Shown: positions 1 to 7,522 of the stretch, piece by piece
How positions within the stretch are numbered: the stretch's first letter is position 1
Layout of the letters: the number at the start of each line of letters is the position of its first letter
DNA from: CAYQJS01 sp964417895
GTDB lineage: Bacteria > Chloroflexota > UBA6077 > SHYK01
Direction: 5' to 3'
Assembly (NCBI GenBank): GCA_964417895.1
Contig: CAYQJS010000084.1
Location: 1 to 14,899 of the forward strand
Length of the DNA: 14,899 bases
Translations under genes and position numbers: made by a program
The notes under the pieces: model-generated
Seen by the model: the letters and a program-made list of their open reading frames with translations, nothing else
Told to the model about the DNA's origin: nothing
The model's database searches: none

Positions 1-7
1 CACGAGC

Positions 8-130
8 TGTCACCCTGAGCGCGAGCGAAGGGTCTGCGGGCGGCGACAACGCGGGCTCCAAGCACGTGACTCGAAGTCGCCCCCCAGATTCTTCGCCTGC
101 GGCTCAGAATGACATTGTGTCAGAATGACA
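8..130. repeat. Imperfect inverted repeat of the TGTCA..CCTGAG intergenic type
   Basis: Arms at 8-47 and 76-114 are imperfect reverse complements: both read TGTCA, then (C/T)CTGAG, then GCGAAG, a TCTG block and a final GGCGAC. A duplicated tip TCAGAATGACA follows at 120-130. Similar palindromes are scattered between genes in many GC-rich environmental bacteria. The repeat ends 21 bases before the proposed oxidoreductase start, so it forms that gene's upstream region. A solo copy of the tip lies at 5288-5302. Confidence 0.75.
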
Positions 131-151
131 TTGGGCAGGAAGGCAGAGCCG

Positions 152-1924
152 ATGTGGAATCCGTCTCGCTGGGCGGGACTGGTCCCGAACGGTATGGGCC
201 AGGTCAAGCCTAGCCACTATCTGGATATGGCGAAGAGTATCTGGAGTAACCGCCGGGAACTCCCCTTTGCCTGGCGCATCCTCAACGATGGTGTCTGCGA
301 CGGCTGTGCGCTGGGCGCGACGGGGCTGCACGACTTCACGATGGACGGCATACACCTCTGCACCGTCCGCCTGAATCTCTTGCCGTTGAACACTATGTCT
401 GCTCTGGACATCGGGGTCATGGCGGACGCCGCGGCGCTCCGGTCGCTCACGTCGAGCCAGCTTCGCGACCTCGGACGGTTGCCATACCCCATGATTCGGC
501 GTCGGGGCGAGCCGGGCTTTCGTCGCATTGGCTGGGACGACGCGCTGGAGGTCATTGCCTCCCGGCTGCGCGAGGTCGATCCCCAACGGATCGCCTTCTA
601 CCTCACGTCTCGGGGAATCACCAACGAGGTCTACTACGTGGCGCAAAAGGTGGCGCGCTTCCTCGGGACCAACAACGTCGACAACTCCTCTCGGGTCTGC
701 CATGCTCCGAGCACGACGGCGTTGAAGGAAATGCTCGGCGTCGGAGCGTCGACGTGCTCTTACGCCGACTGGATCGGCAGCGACCTCATCGTCTTCTTCG
801 GGGCCGATGTTCCCAACAATCAGCCGGTGACTACCAAGTATCTCTACTACGCCAAGCAAAATGGGACGAAGGTAGTGGTCGTCAACCCGTTTCGAGAACC
901 GGGGCTGGAGCGCTACTGGGTGCCCTCTGTGCTCGAAAGCGCGGTGTTTGGTACGAAAATCGCCGATGACTTCTTCCAGATCCATACCGGCGGCGACATC
1001 GCGTTCATCAATGGTGTTTTGAAGCACCTGGTCGAGCACAAGCAGCTGGATAGAACCTTCATCGATGAGCACACGAGTGGGTTCGACTCGCTGGAGCAAG
1101 CGATCGCGGACCAGTCGTGGGATGAGCTGGAGCGGTTCTCCGGGGCCACTCGTGAGGACATGGCTCGCTTTGCTGATTGCTACGGGCAGGCGAGATCCGC
1201 TGTCTTCGTCTGGAGCATGGGCATTACTCAACATCGCTTTGGCGTGGAGAACGTGAAAGCGATAACCAATCTCGCGCTGGCCCGGGGCATGGTAGGACGA
1301 AGGAACTGCGGCCTCATGCCAATCCGGGGTCACAGCGGCGTGCAGGGCGGCGCGGAAGTTGGGGCGGTCCCGTGGACCTTCCCCAATGGTGACCCTGTGA
1401 ACCCCGAATCCGCCGCCAGATTCCAGGACCTCTGGGGCTTCGAGGTCCCGTCCGAGCGGGGGCTGTCGGCGGTGCAGATGATCGACGCCGCCCATGACGG
1501 GCACCTGGACATTCTCTACTCCGTCGGCGGCAACTTCCTGGAGACGCTGCCGGAGCCAAAGTACGTGGCGGAGGCGCTGGAGCGCATCCCGCTGCGCGTC
1601 CACCAGGATATTGTGGTCACATCCCAGATGCTGACCGATCCCGCCGATACCGCCGTCATCCTCCCCGCGCGGACGCGCTACGAGCAGCGTGGCGGTGGCA
1701 CCGAGACATCCACCGAGCGGCGGATCTACTTCAGTCCAGAGATCCCGGGGCGCCGAATCGGTGAGAGCCGCACGGAGTGGGAGATCCTCATGCAGGTCGC
1801 GGAACGCGCCTATCCGGAGCGCCAGCACCGCATCCACTTCCATGATAGCCGACGCCATTCGAGAGGAGATCGCCCGCGCCGTCCCGTATTACGACGGAAT
1901 TCAGCACCTCCGGAAAAAGGGTGA
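152..1924 (+). CDS. FdhF/YdeP-family molybdopterin oxidoreductase, N-terminal part (frameshifted)
   Basis: Molybdopterin (bis-MGD) oxidoreductase resembling E. coli YdeP and formate dehydrogenase FdhF. Cys49, Cys52 and Cys70 form the CxxC..C cluster-type motif at the N-terminus. The stretch SSRVCHAPST holds Cys183-His184, which aligns with the selenocysteine-His pair of FdhF, so Cys183 is the likely Mo ligand. The later segments GMGITQH and RGHSGVQGG are family hallmarks. Start chosen at ATG 152 because AGGAAGG lies at 137-143, 8 bases upstream; the ATG at 125 overlaps a repeat and has no such site. After about residue 563 (near 1841) homology ends: the frame reads an unrelated Arg-rich tail to a stop at 1922-1924, while the rest of the enzyme continues in the next frame. 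Repaired, the protein would be about 737 residues, close to the 759 of YdeP. Substrate unknown: YdeP is linked to acid resistance, and formate oxidation is unproven for this branch. Confidence 0.85.
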   Translation: MWNPSRWAGLVPNGMGQVKPSHYLDMAKSIWSNRRELPFAWRILNDGVCDGCALGATGLHDFTMDGIHLCTVRLNLLPLNTMSALDIGVMADAAALRSLTSSQLRDLGRLPYPMIRRRGEPGFRRIGWDDALEVIASRLREVDPQRIAFYLTSRGITNEVYYVAQKVARFLGTNNVDNSSRVCHAPSTTALKEMLGVGASTCSYADWIGSDLIVFFGADVPNNQPVTTKYLYYAKQNGTKVVVVNPFREPGLERYWVPSVLESAVFGTKIADDFFQIHTGGDIAFINGVLKHLVEHKQLDRTFIDEHTSGFDSLEQAIADQSWDELERFSGATREDMARFADCYGQARSAVFVWSMGITQHRFGVENVKAITNLALARGMVGRRNCGLMPIRGHSGVQGGAEVGAVPWTFPNGDPVNPESAARFQDLWGFEVPSERGLSAVQMIDAAHDGHLDILYSVGGNFLETLPEPKYVAEALERIPLRVHQDIVVTSQMLTDPADTAVILPARTRYEQRGGGTETSTERRIYFSPEIPGRRIGESRTEWEILMQVAERAYPERQHRIHFHDSRRHSRGDRPRRPVLRRNSAPPEKG

Positions 1925-2366
1925 CGCCGTGCAATGGGGCGGGCGGTTGCTTTGCGAGGATGGGCACTTCCCGACCTCCGACGGGCAGGCCCACTTCGCG
2001 CCTGTCGAGCCGCCGGAGCTCGCGTTACCCGATGGATGGTTCCTGCTGAGCACCCGCAGGGGGAAGCAGTTCAACAGCATGGTTCATGGAGCGCGCGACC
2101 CGCTGGTCGGCGCAGCCCGCGATGCGGTGTTGATGTGTGCGAAAGATGCCGAGCAGCTGAGCCTCCGGGATGGCGACCCCGTCCTGCTTCGATCCGAGGT
2201 CGGTGAGCTCGCTGGGCACTGCAAGATCGTGCCCATCCGCTCGAGGAACGTCCAGGTCTACTGGCCGGAGGCCAACGCGCTCCTGAGGCGCGGGCAGTGC
2301 GATCCTGTATGTGGAATCCCCGACTACAATGCGCCGGTGCAGGTATTTCCCGTGGCAGGCGGATGA
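1842..2366 (+). CDS. FdhF/YdeP-family oxidoreductase, C-terminal part after frameshift
   Basis: This is the C-terminal molybdopterin-dinucleotide-binding region of the same enzyme, one frame over. It opens with ADAIREEIARAVPYYDGI, which continues the upstream homology. It then shows SDGQAHF, matching SGKANF of YdeP, and ends with PVCGIPDYNAPVQV, matching PLSGIPGYKSIPVEL of YdeP. If base 1847 is taken as extra, the junction reads HFHD-ADAIREEI, which is family-like. An in-frame ATG at 1842 could in principle start a separate 174-residue protein, but no Shine-Dalgarno sequence precedes it. I regard the two pieces as one broken or mis-sequenced gene. fdhD follows 127 bases later on the same strand. 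Confidence 0.75.
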   Translation: MIADAIREEIARAVPYYDGIQHLRKKGDAVQWGGRLLCEDGHFPTSDGQAHFAPVEPPELALPDGWFLLSTRRGKQFNSMVHGARDPLVGAARDAVLMCAKDAEQLSLRDGDPVLLRSEVGELAGHCKIVPIRSRNVQVYWPEANALLRRGQCDPVCGIPDYNAPVQVFPVAGG

Positions 2367-2400
2367 AAGTGCTTCGCAGATTGGGATCGAGTCCCGTTTG

Positions 2401-2486
2401 CCCCCTCACCCTCACCCTCCCCCGGTGGGGGAGAGGGAACCAAGACTTCCCCCTCCCCCCTTGCGGGGGAGGGTGGGGGAGGGGGG
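2401..2486. repeat. Compound G/C palindromic repeat, copy A
   Basis: CCCTC-rich left arms (2401-2423) pair with GGGAG-rich right arms. A small hairpin lies near 2415-2437 and a second at 2449-2473, and the outer arms can pair over longer range. The same layout recurs at 3440-3522, and related palindromes are at 8809-8922 and 13495-13588. The copy fills almost all of the gap between the oxidoreductase and fdhD. Confidence 0.8.
2465..2486 (+). promoter_or_regulatory. G-quadruplex-type tract overlapping the fdhD ribosome-binding site
   Basis: Four G tracts of 5, 3, 5 and 6 bases are separated by single bases A, T and A. The last tract ends 7 bases before the proposed GTG start of fdhD. The GGAGG needed for ribosome binding lies only inside this tract, so folding as a quadruplex, or pairing with the C-rich arm at 2449-2460, could hide it. 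The motif is seen directly; the regulatory effect is inferred. Confidence 0.5.
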
Positions 2487-2493
2487 TAAGGTC

Positions 2494-3348
2494 GTGAGCC
2501 TGGGACGAACCGTCCAGGTCGAGATTGCGAGGGTAGGTGGCGGCCGCACGCTGTCTCTCGAGGACGTTGTCGCGACCGAGGAGCCGCTTGAGATCCGCAT
2601 CGTGGGGGAAGGGCCCGGCGGCCCGATCACGACGATCGCATCGATCACGATGCGGACGCCGGGAAACGATTTCGAGCTGGCCGCGGGCTTTCTGGTCACG
2701 GAGGGCATCGTCCGATCGCCCCGCGACATCGCCCGGATCGACTACTGCCTGGGCGAGACGCTCTGGGACCAGGAGTTCAACGTCGTCAGCGTCGAGTTGC
2801 TCCCCACGGTTACGGTCGACGAGTCGGTCCTGGCGCGCAACTTCTACATGACCTCGAGCTGTGGAGTCTGCGGGAAGGCGTCTCTGGACGCGCTGCGCGC
2901 CCAGGGGTGCCAACCAGTACCGTTTGGCGGCTCCCAGGTAGCCGAAGCAGTTCTGTATCGCCTCCACGACAAGCTGCGCCGCTCCCAGGACGTGTTTCAA
3001 CAGACTGGCGGGCTGCACGCCGCCGGTCTCTTCACCTTTGGCGGCGAGCTGGTCGTATCCAGGGAAGATGTGGGCCGCCACAACGCCGTCGACAAGGTTG
3101 TTGGTGACCGATGCCTGGCGGGGGAACTGCCGGCGAGCGATCATGTCCTGGTAGTGAGCGGCCGGGCGAGCTTCGAAATCATCCAGAAGGCAGCCATGGC
3201 GGGAATACCCGTCGTCGCGGCCGTGGGCGCCCCATCGAGTATGGCCGTCGACACAGCGCAAGCATTCAGCATGACCCTCGTAGGGTTTCTCAAGCGCGAC
3301 GGGTTCAACGTCTACGCCGGGGCCAGTCGAATCGCTCTGTCGAGCTAA
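2494..3348 (+). CDS. fdhD: Formate dehydrogenase accessory sulfurtransferase FdhD
   Basis: FdhD carries sulfur from a cysteine desulfurase (IscS in E. coli) to the Mo-bisMGD cofactor of formate dehydrogenase-type enzymes, in the cytoplasm. The protein is about 284 residues, normal for the family. SSCGVCGKAS supplies the CxxC pair at Cys123 and Cys126 that binds the persulfide. DFELAAGFLVTEGIV near the N-terminus and EDVGRHNAVDKV in the second half are family signatures. GTG 2494 is preferred because the frame upstream is only translated palindromic repeat and homology begins just after it; the ribosome-binding purines lie in the G tract that ends 7 bases before. It follows the FdhF/YdeP gene on the same strand, as expected of a maturation factor for that enzyme. 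It looks intact even though its likely client is frameshifted. Confidence 0.93.
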   Translation: MSLGRTVQVEIARVGGGRTLSLEDVVATEEPLEIRIVGEGPGGPITTIASITMRTPGNDFELAAGFLVTEGIVRSPRDIARIDYCLGETLWDQEFNVVSVELLPTVTVDESVLARNFYMTSSCGVCGKASLDALRAQGCQPVPFGGSQVAEAVLYRLHDKLRRSQDVFQQTGGLHAAGLFTFGGELVVSREDVGRHNAVDKVVGDRCLAGELPASDHVLVVSGRASFEIIQKAAMAGIPVVAAVGAPSSMAVDTAQAFSMTLVGFLKRDGFNVYAGASRIALSS

Positions 3349-3439
3349 TCGGGCCGTCGCACGATTCTTCATGTCTGGAGGCCTGGAGTTGCTAAGCGAG
3401 TCGAGACGAATGTTTCCCAGCTTTGCCTGCCGGGATTCG

Positions 3440-3522
3440 CCCCCATCCCAGCCCTCCCCGGTCGAGGGGGAGGGAGTGCGCCTGTCCCCTCCCCCTTTGA
3501 GGGGGAGGGTTAGGGAGGGGGG
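3440..3522. repeat. Compound G/C palindromic repeat, copy B
   Basis: Same architecture as the copy at 2401-2486: a C-rich left arm, a short hairpin closing near 3455-3473, a second C-rich arm at 3486-3495 and a G-rich end at 3501-3522 with four G tracts. It occupies the centre of the 205-base gap between fdhD and the solute-binding protein. The rest of that gap (3349-3439 and 3523-3553) shows no gene or clear promoter. Unlike copy A, its G tract ends 31 bases before the next start codon, too far to act as that gene's ribosome-binding site. Confidence 0.8.
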
Positions 3523-3553
3523 TAGCCCCGGCTCATGGCTACGAAACATTTCC

Positions 3554-5281
3554 ATGGGTGTGCCCGTTTTGCGCATTGGTATGCACTTGGCGCTCATCCC
3601 CCTCATCTTCGGTGCGTGTGGCCCAGCGCCTACAACGCGGTCCGGTGGCAGCCAGGCCCAACCAGCTGCTGCACCCGCCCGCGCTCTCGTGTTCCTCACC
3701 CATGTGGAACCGGCCGTCCTGTCACCGCATCGGGCATTCACCGGCACAGGTTCCGTTCCGAGCGATGCGGTTCGGCTTTTCAATGCTCATCTGTTCACCA
3801 ACGACGAGCGGGCGGTGCCTCAGCCGTACTTGACGGAGGCCCGACCCCAGTTGAATACGGACGGTTGGCGCGTATTCCCGGATGGTCGCATGGAAACGAC
3901 CTACCGGCTCCGATCCGGCCTCCACTGGCACGACGGTACGCCGTTCACGGCGTTGGACTTCGTGTTCGGATGGCGCGTGGCGATGGCGCCCGAATACGGC
4001 GTTGCGGACCTCCTGCCCCGCAAACTGATGGACGAGGTCACGGCCCTTGACGACCGGACGCTCTTCGTCCGCTGGAATCGCCCCTACCCTCAGGCAGACG
4101 CCATGGACGGCCGCGACTGGGCCGCTCTGCCGCGCCATATTCTGGAGGCGGCCTTTCAGCAGCAGGCGCCGGACCAGTTCGCGAGCCACGCCTACTGGGC
4201 GCGGGAGTTCGTCGGCCTGGGTCCGTTCAAGCTCGACCGCTGGGAGCCCGGCGCGTTCATCGAGGGGTCAGCCTTCGACGGGCACGCGCTGGGCCGGCCG
4301 CGGATCGAGCGGGTGCAGGCCCGGTTCGTGGGGGATCCCAACACAGCGGTCGCCAACCTGCTCGCCGGAGAGGCGCAGATCGCCGTCGACTTCACCGTTG
4401 GCTTCGAGCAAGGCCTCATCCTGAGACGGGAGTGGGTCAGCCGGGGTGGCGGCACCGTGCTCCTCACGGCGGACAAGCTGCGTTACGTCCAGGTGCAGTA
4501 CCGGCCCGAGTACACCAACCCGCGCGAGATCATCGACAGTCGTGTGCGGAAGGCCCTGAATCATGCCATTGACCGCCAGGGACTCGTCGAAGGGCTCCTC
4601 GCGGGTGAGGCGCCCGCCGCCGAGACCATGGTGCCTCCATCCGTGGACTACTACCCGTCCGTAGAGCGTGCCATCACCCGCTACGCCTATGACCTCCGGC
4701 GCACCGAGCAGCTCCTCGCCGAGGCTGGCTTGAGGCGTGGGGGCGACGGCGCGTACGTGAACACGGGGGGTCAGCGGTTCAGTCCTGAGCTGCGGGCGGT
4801 GGCCAGCGGACAGGAGGAGCGCGAGAACGCCATCCTCTCGGACGCGTGGCGTCGGGCGGGCGTCGACGTGCGCACGCGTCTCATGTCAGAGGTCGAGGAT
4901 CGCGACCGCGAGATTCGGTCCACGTTTCCAGCGTTTCTTCAGGCGAATAGCGGCCTCGAGGAGGAGACGCTCCTGCTGAAGCTTTACTCGGCCAACATCC
5001 CCGGGCCCGCCAACCGGTGGACTGGCTCGAACCGCGGCGCATGGGCACACCCGGAGTACGATCGGCTCTACGAGACCCTCACTCAGAGCCTGGATCGGAG
5101 CGAGCGCAACCAGGCGGTGGTTGACGCAATGCGGCTGGTCCAAGATGAGCTGCCCGTATTCCCCCTCTACTACAACTACAGCGTCACGCCGCACGTCGCA
5201 GCCCTGACGGGCCCGCGGAACTACGCGCCGACGGGCTCGGGTATCTGGAACGTGCACCAGTGGGAGTGGCGGCCGCAATAG
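3554..5281 (+). CDS. ABC transporter solute-binding lipoprotein, family 5 (peptide/nickel type)
   Basis: Extracytoplasmic binding protein that delivers a ligand to an ABC permease; family 5 members bind oligopeptides, dipeptides, nickel complexes or sugars. The start at ATG 3554 gives a short signal peptide (MGVPVLRIGMHLALIPL) ending in the lipobox IFGAC, so Cys22 would be lipidated and anchor the protein outside the membrane. RLRSGLHWHDGTPFTALDF near residues 117-135 is the family hallmark, and the DSRVRKALNHAIDRQ segment is also typical. Length, 575 residues, is normal. An ATG at 3581 is an alternative but leaves too short a signal region. No obvious Shine-Dalgarno sequence is close to the start. 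No permease or ATPase gene is present in the window. The ligand cannot be read from the sequence; proximity to a molybdoenzyme does not by itself define it. Confidence 0.88.
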   Translation: MGVPVLRIGMHLALIPLIFGACGPAPTTRSGGSQAQPAAAPARALVFLTHVEPAVLSPHRAFTGTGSVPSDAVRLFNAHLFTNDERAVPQPYLTEARPQLNTDGWRVFPDGRMETTYRLRSGLHWHDGTPFTALDFVFGWRVAMAPEYGVADLLPRKLMDEVTALDDRTLFVRWNRPYPQADAMDGRDWAALPRHILEAAFQQQAPDQFASHAYWAREFVGLGPFKLDRWEPGAFIEGSAFDGHALGRPRIERVQARFVGDPNTAVANLLAGEAQIAVDFTVGFEQGLILRREWVSRGGGTVLLTADKLRYVQVQYRPEYTNPREIIDSRVRKALNHAIDRQGLVEGLLAGEAPAAETMVPPSVDYYPSVERAITRYAYDLRRTEQLLAEAGLRRGGDGAYVNTGGQRFSPELRAVASGQEERENAILSDAWRRAGVDVRTRLMSEVEDRDREIRSTFPAFLQANSGLEEETLLLKLYSANIPGPANRWTGSNRGAWAHPEYDRLYETLTQSLDRSERNQAVVDAMRLVQDELPVFPLYYNYSVTPHVAALTGPRNYAPTGSGIWNVHQWEWRPQ

Positions 5282-5287
5282 CGCGGA

Positions 5288-5302
5288 ATGTCAGAATGAC
5301 AT
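5288..5302. repeat. Solo 15-base palindrome ATGTCAGAATGACAT
   Basis: Six-base arms ATGTCA and TGACAT flank GAA. This equals the tip sequence at 107-130 and looks like a remnant of the same repeat family. It sits in the 48-base gap between two convergent genes. It has no T tract, so it is a weak terminator candidate. Confidence 0.5.
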
Positions 5303-5329
5303 GGAGGTGGACGCAGGTAGAGCGACGCC

Positions 5330-6253
5330 TCATAGTGTCCACAGTTCCCGGAACTGCGTCGCAACGACCTGTTCGTAGGGCACCGCTGCGCTCAGCAGCC
5401 CTACGTCTTGGGCAAAGGCGTTGAGTCTCCGTACAGCATCCTCAGAGACGGTGGGATCGTAGTAGGGCAGATCGCGCCTGATGAGCTCCGCGATGAGGGA
5501 CGCCTCTTCGGGCGGAAAGAGGCGCTCACCCACCTCTGTGGCTCGCGAGGGGTCCTCGCGAAGTGCCCCCTGAGCCCGCACCACCGCGCGGATGGCGGCG
5601 GCCACAGCGTCGGGATCGCGCTCGATCTGCCACTCGGTGGTGACCAGAGCGGGGAACGTGTAGTGCCAGGCCGGCGCTGGGCCGCCGCCGCGCCGTACGT
5701 CGAGGACGACCGTCCCGATGCCGCCGCGCACTGCGACCTCGGCGCCCATGGCGTTGGCCCAGAAACCATCCAGGGTGCCCTCCGCCAGCGCTCGCGCGGC
5801 CGTCACGCCGAACGATACGCCCGCCTCGCTGGCGCCTGGGATCGGCCCGATCTGCACCCCGTCGCGTTCCAGGTCGATGCCGGCTTCGACGAGCATGCGC
5901 CGCAAGCCAGCATCCGGACCCGGCGCAGCCCCGATCCGCAGCCCTCGGACGCACTCCAGGCTGCCCCGCTGCGCCCCCAGGTCCGCGCGGACCACGAGCA
6001 GCCAGTACATGCCGTGGGCGAGAGCGCACAGGAGTCGAGCGCCCCGCCAGTCGGGGAAAGCGTGCAGCGGGGCGTGAGCCGCTCCGGCGACGAAGTCCAG
6101 CTCGCCGTCGCGCAGGGCCTGCATCGCGCGGGTTACGGGGAAGAGGAGCTGAAGCTCGGCGTCGAGCCCCTCGGCGGCAAAGAAGCCGAGCTCGACGGCG
6201 GCGACCGCCGGGAAGTACGAGTTGGAGATGAGATCCGGGACGGCGATACGCAT
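5330..6253 (-). CDS. NMT1/THI5-like substrate-binding protein, no signal peptide
   Basis: Periplasmic-binding type II fold of the NMT1/THI5/SsuA group, whose members bind taurine, nitrate, sulfonates or thiamine precursors. The N-terminus MRIAVPDLISNSYFPAVAA followed by VELGFFAAEGLDAEL is the family opening, and DGELDFVAGAAHAPL and LAEGTLDGFWAN are typical inner segments. The start at 6253 begins directly at the first beta strand, with no leader peptide or lipobox, so as read the protein (307 residues) would stay in the cytoplasm. The reading frame extends 20 codons further upstream, but that part is charged and not a signal peptide. The ATG lies 4 bases after the fic stop, and GGAGG at 6266-6270 lies inside fic, so translation is probably coupled. 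The CCCFC motif of yeast THI5 pyrimidine synthase is absent. Ligand unknown; it could act as a cytoplasmic sensor or scavenging protein. Confidence 0.8.
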   Translation of the reverse strand: MRIAVPDLISNSYFPAVAAVELGFFAAEGLDAELQLLFPVTRAMQALRDGELDFVAGAAHAPLHAFPDWRGARLLCALAHGMYWLLVVRADLGAQRGSLECVRGLRIGAAPGPDAGLRRMLVEAGIDLERDGVQIGPIPGASEAGVSFGVTAARALAEGTLDGFWANAMGAEVAVRGGIGTVVLDVRRGGGPAPAWHYTFPALVTTEWQIERDPDAVAAAIRAVVRAQGALREDPSRATEVGERLFPPEEASLIAELIRRDLPYYDPTVSEDAVRRLNAFAQDVGLLSAAVPYEQVVATQFRELWTL

Positions 6254-6257
6254 GTGC

Positions 6258-7340
6258 TCAGCCCGCCTCCGCTTCGCCCGACCGGTCGCCGGGCGATGAA
6301 GTGGCGGCTGCACCCGCGCTCGTACGCTGGTCGGACTTCCTCATCGACGTGTAGCGACTCGCGCGATACGCGTCGACCCACTGTCTGCTGCTGCGCCAGG
6401 TACCCGACGATGTACGCACACCACGCAGCCGTCCACGTTCGGCCGCGGCGCGCAGCGCCAGCACACCCAGTTCACGAGTGGCGAGTGATTCGAGGGGCAC
6501 TAGCCTCGCTGGTCCGGCGACTGCCGGGAGAACGAAGCGCATCAGGTTGTCGAGGATAGCGCGGGCGAACAGCTCGCCGAGCGGGCCCGCGTCTCCGTCG
6601 TCTGCCCTCCGCAGCGCCTCGAGGTAGCGGGATCGCTCTCGTTTATAAACGATGGCCGGGGGATAGCCCAGCCGCACCAGGACGAGGTTGGTTATCAGCC
6701 GCCCCGCGCGTCCGTTTCCGTCCAGGAAGGGATGGATCCGCTCGAAGGCCGCGTGGCGCATGGCGACCGCTTCGGCGATCGGGCGGGGGTCTTGTGCAAT
6801 GCGGTTGACGTCCGCGACCCAGTCGGTCATCAAGGCCTGCACTTGCGTATGGTCGGGCGGCTGCATGCCTCCGGGGAACGGCTGAATGTCGTGCCGGCGC
6901 CAGGCGCCGGGTCCCTCATCCGGGCTGGCATCCGGATGGGCAGCTACTTCCCAGACGGAAGTCATCGCTCGCGCGTGCACGTGACGGACTTCCGTGATGG
7001 TCAGTAGGGAGCCGTTCGTCCAGCCGTCGGGGGTTGAGGCCTGGCCGTATACCCAGCGGGCCGCGTCCGCGTAGCCCTTGACCTCGAGGTAGTCCTTCAG
7101 CTGTTTCTGGCCGACCGCCCGCCCCTCGCTCAGCAGGACTTCGACCTCGCGGAGGACGAGCGTGTTCCCCTCGATTGCTGTGGAGCTGTGGGCTTCCTGG
7201 TGCCAGATCTCGGTCCAGATGCCCTCTGCCTCGTCGGGCAAAGGCAATCCGCCGAGGTGTGCCCGCAGCTCGCCGACTTCGAACGCCAGGCGTTCGTGGA
7301 TGGAATCGCGCGATGGCCGGCCGCGATGTCCTTGGGACAC
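6258..7340 (-). CDS. fic: Fic family protein adenylyltransferase, class II (N-terminal inhibitory helix)
   Basis: Fic enzymes usually transfer AMP from ATP to hydroxyl groups of target proteins. The active-site loop HPFLDGNGRAGR (residues 203-214) is fully canonical, with His203 catalytic. SSTAIEGN (52-59) supplies the self-inhibitory motif (S/T)xxxE(G/N) with Glu57, placing it in class II, where the inhibitory helix is N-terminal. The C-terminus (about 286-330, with RGRLRGVRTSSGTW and RQWVDAYRASRY) resembles a small helix-turn-helix domain seen fused to some Fic proteins. Start chosen at GTG 7340 with GGAG at 7348-7351; the longer open frame up to 7967 is antisense to the dehydrogenase. This gives 360 residues, normal for the class. 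All key residues are intact. It diverges from the dehydrogenase across a tandem repeat and is followed at once by the NMT1-like gene. The target protein is unknown. Confidence 0.9.
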   Translation of the reverse strand: MSQGHRGRPSRDSIHERLAFEVGELRAHLGGLPLPDEAEGIWTEIWHQEAHSSTAIEGNTLVLREVEVLLSEGRAVGQKQLKDYLEVKGYADAARWVYGQASTPDGWTNGSLLTITEVRHVHARAMTSVWEVAAHPDASPDEGPGAWRRHDIQPFPGGMQPPDHTQVQALMTDWVADVNRIAQDPRPIAEAVAMRHAAFERIHPFLDGNGRAGRLITNLVLVRLGYPPAIVYKRERSRYLEALRRADDGDAGPLGELFARAILDNLMRFVLPAVAGPARLVPLESLATRELGVLALRAAAERGRLRGVRTSSGTWRSSRQWVDAYRASRYTSMRKSDQRTSAGAAATSSPGDRSGEAEAG

Positions 7341-7358
7341 AGCCCGTCTCCGAGATAG

Positions 7359-7459
7359 TTGTTGCTCCGAGGCGAGATTAAATATAACACAACAAATCTC
7401 GAGGAGTTGTTGTCTAGAGGCGCGATTAAGTATAACACAACAATCTCGAGGAGTTGTTG
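7359..7459. repeat. Two tandem 48-base units with promoter-like elements between divergent genes
   Basis: Unit 1 (7359-7406) and unit 2 (7407-7453) match at roughly 41 of 48 positions; TTGTTG begins a third, partial unit at 7454. Read on +, each full unit has TTGTTG, an 18-base spacer and TATAAC (7383-7388 and 7431-7436), a plausible weak sigma-70 promoter. Read on -, each has an extended -10 (TGTTATACT or TGTTATATT) overlapping the + box. TTGTTG and CAACAA form an inverted repeat within each unit, and the palindrome CTCGAG (7398-7403 and 7445-7450) marks each boundary. The AT-rich cores stand out from the GC-rich surroundings. A duplicated divergent promoter/operator for fic and the dehydrogenase is a reasonable inference. 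Confidence 0.6.
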
Positions 7460-7516
7460 CGTTCAGGCGAAAAGAATTCAAGCAAAGCAACTTCGAATCC
7501 TCCAACCTCAGAATCG

Positions 7517-7522
7517 TATAAG
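7517..7522 (+). promoter_or_regulatory. Possible -10 box (TATAAG) for the dehydrogenase gene
   Basis: TATAAG lies 41 bases before the ATG at 7564 in an AT-richer stretch. The best upstream partner, TTCGAA at 7492-7497, is a poor -35 with a 19-base spacer, so this is only a weak alternative to the tandem units upstream. The ribosome-binding site GAGGTGA at 7553-7559 is clear. Confidence 0.25.

Noticed and set aside
104..1858. Long minus-strand open frame of 584 codons
   Set aside because: It is antisense to the molybdopterin oxidoreductase, resembles no family I know and has no ribosome-binding site; it is a by-product of high GC content.
2071..3783. Minus-strand open frame of 570 codons across fdhD
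   Set aside because: It is antisense to clear fdhD homology and translates the palindromic repeats into low-complexity peptide.
5282..5329. Intrinsic terminator between the two binding-protein genes
   Set aside because: The ATGTCA/TGACAT palindrome has a short AT-rich stem and no T tract.
5330..6253. THI5-type pyrimidine (HMP-P) synthase
   Set aside because: The CCCFC iron motif of that enzyme is absent; only the general binding-protein fold is supported.
7359..7459. CRISPR array
   Set aside because: There are only two abutting units, no spacers and no cas genes; the units contain promoter-like elements.
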